64,000 bases of DNA from UBA3951 sp050952125 (GCA_050952125.1 JBMNKK010000004.1:434001-498000), one strand, 5' to 3'. Counted from the first letter of the stretch, positions 52,691 to 61,046 are shown. Translations and numbers: made by a program. The notes: generated by a model from the sequence alone, not told the origin.

Positions 52691-52753
52691 ACGCCGTTAG
52701 CCCAGCATATGGGCTGTTAGCGATAACTGCCAGTCCTTGGGAGGCGCGTATTC

Positions 52754-53884
52754 ATGAACGAGAGGCAGCTGTTGAGACCCGCATGGGCGGAGGTCGATTT
52801 GGCCGCCTTTAGGACCAATGTCGAGACTGTAGCCAATATCGTTCCCGATACTACAAAGGTAATGCCGGTGATTAAGGCCAACGGCTATGGGATTGGGGCT
52901 ACAATGGCTGCAAGGGCTGTTCAAAACCTACGTAAAGTGGCCGGCTTTGCCGTTGCCACTCCCGAGGAGGCGCTGGCGCTGAGAGACGATGGGATCGACG
53001 GGACAATACTGGTCCTGGGCCCATGTACCCACCGCGCTATGGCACTCTTAGCCTATAGAAACATATCGGTGGCGGTTGCCTCGGTTCACGGGCTGAAAGA
53101 TGCGCGGTCGGCCGCGCGGGATGTCGGCGTGAACCTCAAGATACACCTGAAGATCGAGACCGGCATGGGTAGGGTGGGAATCCAGCCAGGACACGACCTC
53201 AACTCCGTCATACGCGAGCTGAAGGAAGGATCGGAAGTCGAAGTCGAAGGAGTGTTCACCCACTTTTCGGCGGCCGATGTAGACAAGGCATACACAGAGA
53301 AGCAGTTCGCCGCGTTCACAGAGGCGTTATCACAGCTTGAGCAATCCGGCATCCGACCTCGTTACCGGCACGCCTCAAACTCTGCCGCGATTCTGGACTT
53401 CCCTGAGTCCCACCTAGATATGGTGCGTCCGGGAATCGTCATATACGGTTCGTTCCCAGACGAATCTCTGGAGGGCAGAGCCGAAATCCGTCCCGTATTA
53501 TCCCTGTATGCCCAGGTGACTCACGTAAAGACCGTACCTGAAGGCTCTACCATCGGATACGGCCGAACGTACACGGTGGAGAGCCCGACCACCATTGCCA
53601 CGATCCCAATAGGTTACGCCGACGGCTATCCAAGGCTCCTCTCAGGCAAAGGCGAGGTTCTGTTAAACGGCAAGCGGTACCCGATTGCAGGACGGGTCTG
53701 CATGGACCAGACCATGATTGACGTTGGTTCAGATCCGGTGAAACCCGGCGACAAGGTCACACTGATAGGTACCGACGGGAGCGAGACGATTACCGTCGAC
53801 GACGTTGCCCGGCTCTCGCAGACTATCGCCCACGAGGTGCTTACCGGCTTGACATCGAGAGTCCCAAGAGTATATATATCGTAA
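52754..53884 (+). CDS. alr: Alanine racemase
   Basis: PLP enzyme that makes D-alanine for peptidoglycan, 376 aa. PLP-Lys K41 lies in VIKANGYGIG (usual KANAYGHG); the second catalytic Tyr lies in IGYGRTYTVE, and CMDQTMIDV is present. The variation around Lys (Gly for Ala, Ile for His) is unusual and may signal altered substrate range. Follows spo0J and parS by 63 nt. The GGGAGG before the ATG is a good ribosome site. Confidence 0.9.
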   Translation: MNERQLLRPAWAEVDLAAFRTNVETVANIVPDTTKVMPVIKANGYGIGATMAARAVQNLRKVAGFAVATPEEALALRDDGIDGTILVLGPCTHRAMALLAYRNISVAVASVHGLKDARSAARDVGVNLKIHLKIETGMGRVGIQPGHDLNSVIRELKEGSEVEVEGVFTHFSAADVDKAYTEKQFAAFTEALSQLEQSGIRPRYRHASNSAAILDFPESHLDMVRPGIVIYGSFPDESLEGRAEIRPVLSLYAQVTHVKTVPEGSTIGYGRTYTVESPTTIATIPIGYADGYPRLLSGKGEVLLNGKRYPIAGRVCMDQTMIDVGSDPVKPGDKVTLIGTDGSETITVDDVARLSQTIAHEVLTGLTSRVPRVYIS

Positions 53885-53995
53885 CCTCCACTGAAATCTT
53901 GTCCTTGGCAGGATTTTTCCTACAGGCGTCGAAGGAGAAACTGACTTTGGGTAAATTTGCCTTGCGTCAACTTATGCAGCCAATATGGAGGTACT

Positions 53996-55024
53996 GTGTT
54001 CGGATCTCTGGAGGAGTCCTTACTAAAGAATCGATTGCGCCCTAGACGGGGGAAGAGCTCGCAGGAAAGGCGCTTCACCCTATTTCTTGTTTCCTCTCAC
54101 GGCAGGAGCCGTTCAATCAGTTTCGGGATTAAGTTCGCCAAGATCGCTATCGGTGTTCTCCTCGCCGCTGCAGCCGCGTTCACTCTGTTTACTGTGAGCT
54201 ACCGCCTACGCTCAAGAGAACTAACCGAGCTCCGTTACATGCGGGATGTGGCTGAGTCGCAGAAGACACAGATACGCGAACTCGAGGAACAATACTCAAT
54301 CCTTAATGAACGGCTGCGCCAAGCAGAGCTATTGGAAGCCCAGATTCGCGAAATGCTTGACCGTGAAGGCGTCAGCAAACAGTCGTTTTCGCCTGCCGCC
54401 GGGGCTTCATCTCCGTCACGCACGGTAAGAACGGCTTCCAGGGACTCCAGCCAAGCTCCCCATGACATATCTGCCGCGGATATGGGCCGGTTGCTCTATG
54501 CACTCAAAGTTAACGCGGACAAGCTTGATATCGAGACCTCAGAGATAGAGACCAAGGCCAAAGACCTTCACAAACAAGCGATGGAAGTAGTCGCGAGGCT
54601 CCGAGCAACCCCGAGTATCTGGCCCGTGAGTGGCAAGATAACGTCCGAGTTCGGATGGAGGCGCCATCCGGTGACCTACTCCAGGGAGTTTCACGATGGA
54701 GTGGATATCGCTGCTACCTGGTGGACGCCCATTCGTGCTGCGGCCGATGGGGTCGTTACTTTTGCCGGCTACAAGTACGGATACGGATGGGTAGTCATTG
54801 TCGAACATGGTTACGGATATGAAACCCTGTACGCTCACTGCATCAGCCTCGAGGCCAAGAGCGGTGACAAGGTTGCTCGTGGTGATGTCATCGCCTACGT
54901 TGGCGAATCCGGAACCGCGACAGGACCTCACCTGCATTATGAAGTGCACCTGTGGGGGGCTGTGATTAACCCAATGGGATATTTGCCCGATGATTCACTG
55001 GAGGTGAGCTATAGTGTTCGCTAA
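53996..55024 (+). CDS. M23 (LytM-type) peptidase with coiled coil
   Basis: 342 aa. A transmembrane segment at about residues 42-64 anchors it; residues 75-115 form a coiled coil; the C-terminal LytM domain carries FHDGVDIA (metal ligands H and D) and HLHYEVHLWG. It cleaves peptidoglycan cross-links or activates amidases. GTG at 53996 lies 4 nt behind GGAGGTACT; an earlier in-frame start is less likely. It overlaps the bactofilin gene by 11 nt, a pairing known from cell-shape systems. Confidence 0.88.
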   Translation: MFGSLEESLLKNRLRPRRGKSSQERRFTLFLVSSHGRSRSISFGIKFAKIAIGVLLAAAAAFTLFTVSYRLRSRELTELRYMRDVAESQKTQIRELEEQYSILNERLRQAELLEAQIREMLDREGVSKQSFSPAAGASSPSRTVRTASRDSSQAPHDISAADMGRLLYALKVNADKLDIETSEIETKAKDLHKQAMEVVARLRATPSIWPVSGKITSEFGWRRHPVTYSREFHDGVDIAATWWTPIRAAADGVVTFAGYKYGYGWVVIVEHGYGYETLYAHCISLEAKSGDKVARGDVIAYVGESGTATGPHLHYEVHLWGAVINPMGYLPDDSLEVSYSVR

Positions 55025-55427
55025 GACTGAAACTCCGCTCAAGCCCGGGACTTTCGAGAGTCTCCTCGGCAAAGGAATTGAGATTAAGGGTACGGTAAGG
55101 TCCAAAGGCAGCCTGCGAATTGAAGGTTCTGCTGAAGGGAATGTTGAGTGCGAAGGTGACGTCACCGTAGGCGAAACCGCAGTGTTGAACGCTGATGTGA
55201 CTGCTCAGAACGTAACAATAGGAGGTACCCTCTCGGGTACGGTCACCTGCTCCGGCAGGCTTGAGCTTCTTCCTACCGCGAGGGTTAAAGGCGACATCAA
55301 AGTAGGTACTTTGGTGGTTTCCGAAGGAGCGGTCTTTTCCGGTACCACGCAGATGGGCGACCCGGTCACGGTCACCAAAGATCAGCGAGCGTTCGGGGAG
55401 ACTAAGACCGAAGAAGCTGACCGGTAA
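55014..55427 (+). CDS. Bactofilin (polymer-forming cytoskeletal protein)
   Basis: 137 aa. Beta-helix repeats rich in G and V: IEIKGTVRSKGSLRIEGSAEGNVECEGDVTVGETAVLNADV and a following ISGTLSG-type turn. Bactofilins self-assemble into filaments near the membrane and guide peptidoglycan enzymes; overlap with the M23 peptidase gene suggests they act together. Confidence 0.93.
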   Translation: MFAKTETPLKPGTFESLLGKGIEIKGTVRSKGSLRIEGSAEGNVECEGDVTVGETAVLNADVTAQNVTIGGTLSGTVTCSGRLELLPTARVKGDIKVGTLVVSEGAVFSGTTQMGDPVTVTKDQRAFGETKTEEADR

Positions 55428-55441
55428 GGCAGGTTCTCCAT

Positions 55442-56065
55442 ATGTTCCAGGATAGGGTCGAGGCGGGCAGGATACTTGCCTCCGCCATAGAGGGCTATGA
55501 CCTGACGGCTCCTCTTGTTCTTGCCATTCCAAGGGGAGGGTTGGTTGTCGCCCGCGAGGTTGCTACAGCCCTTAATGCCGATCTAGACGTAGTCATGGCG
55601 AAGAAGATCGGCGCTCCGTTCAACCCCGAATTTGCCGTCGCCGCATCCGACCCTGACGGAAAGGTGGTCTTTCCTCCTGAGCCTTCCAGCCGGGTCTCGC
55701 GCTCATATATCCTTGAGCAGTCGGCTGAAGTGGCACGGGATATCCAGCGTAATCTGGCATCGCTTAGGGAAGGCCGGCCCGAGAAGACGGTAGAAGGCCG
55801 CTCGGTCATCGTCGTCGACGATGGACTGGCGACGGGGCTGACCGCAAAGGCCGCCTTTCAGTACGTTCGAAGGCGTAATCCTCTCCACCTCTACCTGGCC
55901 GTTCCCGTGGCGCCCCAGGATACCATCGAAGCTATCCGGCCTTTCGTGGATGATGTGATATGCCCGCTGCGCCCTCCCGTGTTTTACGCGGTGGGGGAGT
56001 GGTATGTGTCTTTTGACCAGGTGACAGACCAAGAGGCGCGAGAGATACTCTCCCAGTTTCCGTGA
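55442..56065 (+). CDS. Phosphoribosyltransferase-family protein
   Basis: 207 aa. PRPP-binding motif VIVVDDGLATGLTAKAA at about residue 120, LVLAIPRGGLVVAREVATAL near the N-terminus. Likely a type I PRTase; substrate unclear (often annotated as ComF-like or predicted phosphoribosyltransferase). Small gap after bactofilin. No ribosome site of note; ATG at 55442. Confidence 0.8.
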   Translation: MFQDRVEAGRILASAIEGYDLTAPLVLAIPRGGLVVAREVATALNADLDVVMAKKIGAPFNPEFAVAASDPDGKVVFPPEPSSRVSRSYILEQSAEVARDIQRNLASLREGRPEKTVEGRSVIVVDDGLATGLTAKAAFQYVRRRNPLHLYLAVPVAPQDTIEAIRPFVDDVICPLRPPVFYAVGEWYVSFDQVTDQEAREILSQFP

Positions 56066-56210
56066 AACCGAGTGTGAACAGGTATTATCTCTGGCTCAAA
56101 TGCGCATATTCTTGAACCAGGGGTAGTTTCAAGCGACTTCTCACGTTCACTCCACGGCGCCGGATGCGCCCGCCAGAATCGCTCTTTCCATAATCCAGAT
56201 CGCTTGCGAC

Positions 56211-56774
56211 TTGGGCAAGAAGTCGCCGCTGACCGTTGTCTGCGTCGGCACCGACAGGTCCACCGGAGATTCCCTCGGCCCTTTGGTCGGCAGTATCCTC
56301 AGGTGGACCGGCTTTTCCGGCCGCATTATAGGCGACCTTGACAATCCCGTACACGCCGAAAACCTCGACTCCACCCTTGCTATGCTGAGAGGGCACCGAG
56401 GCACGGTGTTAGGGGTAGACGCCTGCCTCGGGACAAAATCGGAAGTGGGTTCGGTCATGGTGCGCCCAGGTCCTCTCCGCCCCGGGCTTGGGGTCAAGAA
56501 GAAGCTGGCTCCCGTTGGCGATCTCTACATTGCAGGGGTCGTCAACGTAGGCGGTTTTATGGAATACATGGTACTTCAAAACACACGCCTGAGCCTGGTT
56601 ATGAAAATGGCCCAGGCCATTTCATCAGGCATCCACCGAGCAGAGGCGATTCTGCAGAGGGCCGGATGTGGAGAAGAGCCCGGGCCAAGCGAAGATAGAG
56701 CGGCTATTCCCGCGGACCTAGTGAGCGACGGACATCATGAACTACTTCTTCGGGCGTTCGCCCGGCAGCGCTGA
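56211..56774 (+). CDS. yyaC: Spore protein YyaC-like (GPR-related fold)
   Basis: 187 aa from the TTG. Family core VVCVGTDRSTGDSLGPLVGSIL, VLGVDACLGTKSEVGSVMVRPGPLRPGLGVKKKLAPVGDLYIAGVVNVGGFMEY. YyaC is related to the germination protease. The conserved N-terminus (codons spelling SHVHSTAPDAPARIALSIIQIACDLG) lies upstream in frame, without ATG/GTG/TTG; an ATG at 56100 is cut off by an in-frame TAG at 56124. The 3-prime end overlaps ykuS by 71 nt. Confidence 0.85.
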   Translation: MGKKSPLTVVCVGTDRSTGDSLGPLVGSILRWTGFSGRIIGDLDNPVHAENLDSTLAMLRGHRGTVLGVDACLGTKSEVGSVMVRPGPLRPGLGVKKKLAPVGDLYIAGVVNVGGFMEYMVLQNTRLSLVMKMAQAISSGIHRAEAILQRAGCGEEPGPSEDRAAIPADLVSDGHHELLLRAFARQR

Positions 56775-56958
56775 CAACCGGAATACCGCCGGCATCGGTC
56801 ATGCCCAGAAAATCATTATCCATGCCTGACACTACTACGGCGTGAGGATTCAGACCTGAGATCTCGCCGGGGGCACGCATCTCGACTACCACGAATCCTG
56901 CGTTCTTAAGGGCCTCCTGGAAAGGCCGGAGCCCATCTTCTACGGCTACCTTGGTCAC
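56704..56958 (-). CDS. UPF0180 (YkuS-like) protein
   Basis: 84 aa. The start VTKVAVEDGLRPFQEALKNAGF, a HAVVVSGMDNDFLGMTD segment and AGRTPEEVVHDVRRSL fit the YkuS family of unknown function. GTG at 56958 follows GGGAGGTG. It is the only minus-strand gene in the right arm beyond the origin and is convergent with yyaC with a 71-nt overlap. Confidence 0.85.
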   Translation of the reverse strand: MTKVAVEDGLRPFQEALKNAGFVVVEMRAPGEISGLNPHAVVVSGMDNDFLGMTDAGGIPVVSAAGRTPEEVVHDVRRSLGPRE

Positions 56959-57084
56959 CCCAACACCTCCCTCTTAGGACTTGAGTTCTAGAGTAATGTC
57001 TCTCTTCAGGAAAAGAGGTATTCAGAAGGACATTGCAGGTCGTTCCTAGAATTATCCAGATGCTCGTGTGGAGGTGCTCTTGCC

Positions 57085-57564
57085 GTGGCCTGGGGTTTCG
57101 ACGCGACTGTGAGGAAGCTTATTGCCGGAGGAAGAAATCTAGAGGCTGCGGCTCTCCTACGCGACAAAACGCGCCGTGACCCAAGGCCAAAGCCACACCA
57201 CCTTAACTTCCTCGGTGTCTGCGAGGCGCAGCTCGGCCACCCGGAACTAGCCAAAGAGTTATTCAGGCAGGTGCTTCTCCTGGCACCGCGGGATGCAAAG
57301 GCGCTGAATAACCTGGGCAACCTCGCGTACATCGCAGAAGACAGTGAAACCGCTCGCGACTATTACCTGAAGTCACTTCGCGAAAGTGTCTGGGCAACTG
57401 AGCCCAGGTACAATCTTACAGCGCTATACCAGGACATCGGCCATTCAGAGAAAGCCTTGTCTTCGTACGAGGACTACGTGTTTGTCCGCCGCGCCATCCT
57501 CTGGGCGCGTATTGCCGCTGCCGGCATAGCAGTTCTTCTCCTGGGCCTTGCGCTAAGTCTCTAA
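57085..57564 (+). CDS. TPR-repeat protein with C-terminal membrane helix
   Basis: 159 aa. Three to four TPR units (LNFLGVCEAQLGHPELAKELFRQVLLLAPRD, ALNNLGNLAYIAEDSETARDYYLKSL) followed by a single hydrophobic segment at the end (residues about 137-158). It could scaffold proteins at the membrane. GTG after GGAGGTG. It is the first of four uncharacterised envelope-type genes. Confidence 0.7.
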   Translation: MAWGFDATVRKLIAGGRNLEAAALLRDKTRRDPRPKPHHLNFLGVCEAQLGHPELAKELFRQVLLLAPRDAKALNNLGNLAYIAEDSETARDYYLKSLRESVWATEPRYNLTALYQDIGHSEKALSSYEDYVFVRRAILWARIAAAGIAVLLLGLALSL

Positions 57565-57601
57565 GTAGCCCACACCACGTGACGGCGAGAAGGGGATATT
57601 C

Positions 57602-58756
57602 ATGAGTGTACTCCTTCCCTGGCAAAGACATCCTAAATTGGTAGGGCCGACCCAATCATATAGGCAGAAGAACCGGCCTCGGCATCGACGGCGAAGCACC
57701 GCTGCGTTTCTGTCGAGGATTCTTACTTACCTCGGGCTCGCACTTGCCGTCTACACACTCGTTCACGCGGTAAGCGACTACCGCGTGCGGTTTATTTCCG
57801 CTGAATTCCCGACTCTATGGCAAGCTGAGTCCATTCTAGCTTACAGCGGACCTTACGCTGTGGTTGAGACTAGCGATCGCACCGTGCTCATGGGACCGTC
57901 GGGTGTTATCTGTGAACTGCCGAGAGAGGTGAGGCAGGCAGTCTTTTCGCGAGACAGAGTCTATGCGGTGGACGAGAGCCGCCTCCTAACGTGCGATGCC
58001 CGCGCCCGCGTGTATCATATATGTGACATCCATAAAGATGAAAAGCTGGTCGCGTGTTCCGGATATGAAAATGCCCTTCTCGTCCGTCCCGAGAAGTCAG
58101 GTCAATTCGGAGAACCTTGGGTTCTCAGAGCTGTAACAGCAGGCGGCGCTACACTCTGGGCTGTGAATCTGCCCGGTATACCTGCCGTCGAAGCGACTAC
58201 CTCCAATGCCATCACGTTAGGCCTCCGCGACATCTCCGCCGGAGGGCAGCTCTACCTAGCAAACCTTGACGCACTCGCAGGCACGGTTCTATGGGTGCGG
58301 CGTGCAGGAACTGGTGCTTGGAGGGGGTTAGCCGTCGACGCGGACGGCAGTGTGGTTTACGCTACCTCGACCGAGGTGGCCCTAGTCGACTCCTACGGAA
58401 ATGAGAACTGGTCCTATACTCCCGGCGGAGAGGTCACCGCCGTTTCGGTAGCAGAGGACAGCGTAATAGTAGCCTACAATTCGCCGGGTTATCCGCTTGT
58501 GGAAGCCCTTTCCTCCGCCGGAGAGCCTATCTGGAAGGCTAGGGTACCCACTGCCCCTCACTCTATCCACACCGACGGAATGCGCGCTGTTGCTCTCTGT
58601 CAAAGCCATGTGATAGGGTTTTCCTTGGAGGACGGAACGCGCGAGCGATACCTCGCGACACGCGATTTGCCTTTGTCACTGGCAGACGGGGCTCTCTTAA
58701 TGTGTGGGGAAAGCGGAGCGTATCTCCTCAAGACAGAAGAGAACGAGGGGAACTGA
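57602..58756 (+). CDS. Membrane-anchored beta-propeller-like protein, unknown
   Basis: 384 aa. One N-terminal membrane segment (residues about 35-58), then a WD/PQQ-like repeated region with short beta strands (LWAVNLPGIP, LYLANLDALAGTVLWVRRA, GSVVYATSTEVALVDSYGNENWSYT, VIVAYNSPGYPLVEALSSAGEPIW). It resembles DUF5711-type propellers. No catalytic motif. 37 nt after the TPR gene. Confidence 0.6.
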   Translation: MSVLLPWQRHPKLVGPTQSYRQKNRPRHRRRSTAAFLSRILTYLGLALAVYTLVHAVSDYRVRFISAEFPTLWQAESILAYSGPYAVVETSDRTVLMGPSGVICELPREVRQAVFSRDRVYAVDESRLLTCDARARVYHICDIHKDEKLVACSGYENALLVRPEKSGQFGEPWVLRAVTAGGATLWAVNLPGIPAVEATTSNAITLGLRDISAGGQLYLANLDALAGTVLWVRRAGTGAWRGLAVDADGSVVYATSTEVALVDSYGNENWSYTPGGEVTAVSVAEDSVIVAYNSPGYPLVEALSSAGEPIWKARVPTAPHSIHTDGMRAVALCQSHVIGFSLEDGTRERYLATRDLPLSLADGALLMCGESGAYLLKTEENEGN

Positions 58757-59107
58757 ATGTTCCGGAGAGGAGCCGGTAGGTTACTGGCGCTGTTTCTGAT
58801 CGCCCTTGCGGCCGAGCAGGTCACCCGGGGGCTGCCGCGCCCGGTTTGGTTCGCATCAGTATTTGCGCTCGTGTTTATCGTCGACAACCTGAAGCGTTTC
58901 TCCGGCGGTTCGGACCGGCCGCTGTTCCTGGAAGACATCGTGCTGGGTCTCGCGCTCTATACGGGCCTCGGTTACCTCTCATTCCATCTCGACGTCATGC
59001 TCTCGTCGTATACGCAGAGGCATGCCTCCCCCGCCTTTCCCGCCGTGGTTTTGGCTATCCTTGATAAATCCTGGCCATCTGAGACTTACTCCACGAAACG
59101 GAGGTAA
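58757..59107 (+). CDS. Small membrane protein, unknown
   Basis: 116 aa, about three hydrophobic helices and no recognisable domain. It starts on the base after the previous stop and its stop precedes the CvpA start, so it is translationally coupled. Nothing else can be said. Confidence 0.6.
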   Translation: MFRRGAGRLLALFLIALAAEQVTRGLPRPVWFASVFALVFIVDNLKRFSGGSDRPLFLEDIVLGLALYTGLGYLSFHLDVMLSSYTQRHASPAFPAVVLAILDKSWPSETYSTKRR

Positions 59108-59130
59108 TAGCGACGAATTACGTAGACCTA

Positions 59131-59814
59131 GTGATCGGCGTTTTCCTGGTCCTGGCGTTCATACGCGGGTTTTCAGTAGGCCTTTGGCGGTCGGTGTTCA
59201 ATCTTGTCGGAACCGGTGCCGCCTTTCTCGGTGCTTACTTCCTTTCAGGACCGGCCGTCGACCTCGCCAACAGCCGTCTCCAATTACTCGAGAAGGTGTC
59301 CGGATGGTGGCGTGGGGTTTTCGCCGCTCTGCCCCCGCTCGCGGTTCCTTACGATCCATCTACTTTTGACCAGGCGTTTTCGAGCATAGGCGGTTCTACG
59401 TGGGGCTCCCTTTTGCAGGGCGCGATCAAGCAAAATCTTTTGGCCGTGGGTGTCCTCGCAGGCCCGAATCCGACGTGGGCGGAGATGCTCAGCCTAGCCC
59501 TAGCCAGGCTGCTTCTATCCAGCGTCGCGTTCTTGCTGCTGTTGTCAATACTGAGGATGGTAGCCGAGCTCTTGGTGAAGAGCCTGGGCTTCTCGGCTCC
59601 CGATTCTTTCACCGTGAGGCTTCTAGGTGCCATTGTCGAGACCGGTATCTCGTTTGTCTGGCTGTCGATACTGGCAGGTGTGTTCTACCCGCTTCTCACG
59701 GCAGGCTTCCTCGGAGGCGCCCGCGAGCAAGCGTCAGCCTCATACCTGATGGCAATCCTTTTGGCAGTCTATCAAGCACTCTGGCCTGCTATCATCGCCA
59801 GGGTCAAACTCTAG
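59131..59814 (+). CDS. CvpA-family membrane protein
   Basis: 227 aa from a GTG, with several membrane helices. Codons just upstream read NYVDL, so the conserved N-terminus is NYVDLVIGVFLVLAFIRGF, as in CvpA (MNxxDxxIL). The GTG would lack NYVDL; an ACG at 59113, seven nt behind GGAGGT, would give the full N-terminus. CvpA proteins are linked to colicin V export and to envelope stress; role here unknown. Confidence 0.8.
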   Translation: MIGVFLVLAFIRGFSVGLWRSVFNLVGTGAAFLGAYFLSGPAVDLANSRLQLLEKVSGWWRGVFAALPPLAVPYDPSTFDQAFSSIGGSTWGSLLQGAIKQNLLAVGVLAGPNPTWAEMLSLALARLLLSSVAFLLLLSILRMVAELLVKSLGFSAPDSFTVRLLGAIVETGISFVWLSILAGVFYPLLTAGFLGGAREQASASYLMAILLAVYQALWPAIIARVKL

Positions 59815-59833
59815 CATACCGGGTGATATTGAC

Positions 59834-60049
59834 GTGCTCATACTCGACCCGCCCCTGCGAGCTGGCGATGTAGTGAAAATGAAGAAACCGCACGCGTGCG
59901 GCTGTGACACTTGGCAGGTCCTTATGGCCGGCGCGGACGTGCGCATGAAGTGCCTTACGTGCGGCCGGGTTGTCCTCCTTGACAGGGTCAAGTTCAACTC
60001 GCGTTTGAAGAAGAGGATTTCCAGCACTTGTGACCCGGGCGGACTATAG
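59834..60049 (+). CDS. DUF951 protein
   Basis: 71 aa, small beta-barrel-like family common in Bacillota. Pattern LRAGDVVKMKKPHACGCDTWQVLMAGADVRMKCLTCGRVVLL includes a four-cysteine set that could bind zinc. Frequently next to rpsF; function unknown. GTG start. Confidence 0.88.
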   Translation: MLILDPPLRAGDVVKMKKPHACGCDTWQVLMAGADVRMKCLTCGRVVLLDRVKFNSRLKKRISSTCDPGGL

Positions 60050-60057
60050 TCTATAAT
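60028..60057 (+). promoter_or_regulatory. rpsF operon promoter
   Basis: TTGTGA (60028-60033), 18-nt spacer, perfect TATAAT (60052-60057). It overlaps the end of the DUF951 gene and leads into a structured leader. Confidence 0.7.
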
Positions 60058-60069
60058 TGGCTGGCGCCG

Positions 60070-60098
60070 GTTGAGCGAAGGGGCGATGCCCCGTCAAC
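60070..60098 (+). promoter_or_regulatory. Structured leader of rpsF (possible S6:S18 site)
   Basis: Stem GTTGA/TCAAC (60070-60074, 60094-60098) with an internal loop and a GGGGC/GCCCC apical stem (60080-60092). rpsF leaders in many bacteria bind the S6:S18 pair; this fold is compatible, but I cannot confirm the motif. Confidence 0.4.
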
Positions 60099-60150
60099 TC
60101 CCGCCCCCATGCGATGCGGGGCCACAAGTCCAAGGGAGGAGGATATTGTC

Positions 60151-60609
60151 TTGCGTAAATACGAGTTGTTGTTCATTACCCACCCCGAGTACGACGACGA
60201 AAAGATCGCCGCAGTCATCTCCAGGTATCAAGACGTCATAACCAACGGCAAGGGCGCGGTCACCTCAGCCGAGAAGTGGGGAAAGCGTCGCCTCGCTTAT
60301 GAGATAAATGATCTGCGGGAAGGCACCTACGTTCTCGTTATATTCGAAGCGGAACGCGAAGTCGCTGCCGAACTCGACCGCCTTATGAAGATCGACCAGG
60401 AGATCCTTCGCCATATGATCTCCAGGCTCGATAACGTAAAGCACAAGCAGAGAACTCCGAGGCAGCCTCAAAGGAAGCCGGTCGAGCCCAGGATCGAGTC
60501 TGCTGCAGCGCCCGCGGTGAGGGTAGTCAAGGAAGCCCCCGCTGAGACAGCGCCTGAGGGCGCAGGTCAGGAAGAACCGTCAGAGGGAGAACCGGTAGAA
60601 CCCAAATAG
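60151..60609 (+). CDS. rpsF: 30S ribosomal protein S6
   Basis: 152 aa. Ferredoxin-like core KYELLFITHPEYDDEKIAAVISRYQ and EKWGKRRLAYEINDLREGTYVLVIFEA. The C-terminal tail (residues about 100-152) is a low-complexity, Pro/Glu-rich extension longer than in E. coli. TTG at 60151 follows AGGGAGGAGG. Start of rpsF-ssb-rpsR. Confidence 0.95.
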   Translation: MRKYELLFITHPEYDDEKIAAVISRYQDVITNGKGAVTSAEKWGKRRLAYEINDLREGTYVLVIFEAEREVAAELDRLMKIDQEILRHMISRLDNVKHKQRTPRQPQRKPVEPRIESAAAPAVRVVKEAPAETAPEGAGQEEPSEGEPVEPK

Positions 60610-60630
60610 CATTGTTTTGGAGGGAAGAGC

Positions 60631-61014
60631 TTGCTCAACCGCGTTGTTTTGATTGGGAGACTGACAAAGCAGCCCGAGCTCAGGATCACTCCTAACAGCG
60701 TATCAGTGACCACTGTGACTTTGGCTGTAGATAGAAGGCCTAACCAAGCCGGACAGAGAGAAGCAGACTTTATCGACGTCGTCCTCTTTAACAGACTTGC
60801 CGAGATCACCTGCAAGTATATGGACAAGGGGCGGTTGGTGGCTGTTGAAGGCCGTATCCAGACTCGTTCCTTCGAGACCAAAGACGGTCAGAAGAGGAAG
60901 GTTTTTGAGGTCGTAGCCGACAACATCCAGTTCTTGACCCCGAGGCCGAAGAGGGAAGGATCTGAAGAGACGTTCATAGATGATGAGGAACTGAGCTCCG
61001 GCGAACCGCAGTAA
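60631..61014 (+). CDS. ssb: Single-stranded DNA-binding protein
   Basis: 127 aa. OB-fold start LNRVVLIGRLTKQPELRITPNSVSVTTVTLAVDR and IQTRSFETKDGQKRKVFEVVADNIQFL. Unlike most SSBs the end (DDEELSSGEPQ) is not the DDDIPF type, so the partner-binding tail is weak or atypical. TTG after GGAGGG. Between rpsF and rpsR. Confidence 0.93.
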   Translation: MLNRVVLIGRLTKQPELRITPNSVSVTTVTLAVDRRPNQAGQREADFIDVVLFNRLAEITCKYMDKGRLVAVEGRIQTRSFETKDGQKRKVFEVVADNIQFLTPRPKREGSEETFIDDEELSSGEPQ

Positions 61015-61046
61015 GAACCTTGCATTGACTGAAGGAGGTCTTTTCG

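Noticed and set aside
56124..56126. TAG recoding (pyrrolysine) in yyaC
   Set aside because: Several clear genes in the window, such as the aldo/keto reductase and rplI, end in TAG, so it works as a stop; nothing supports a pyrrolysine system here.
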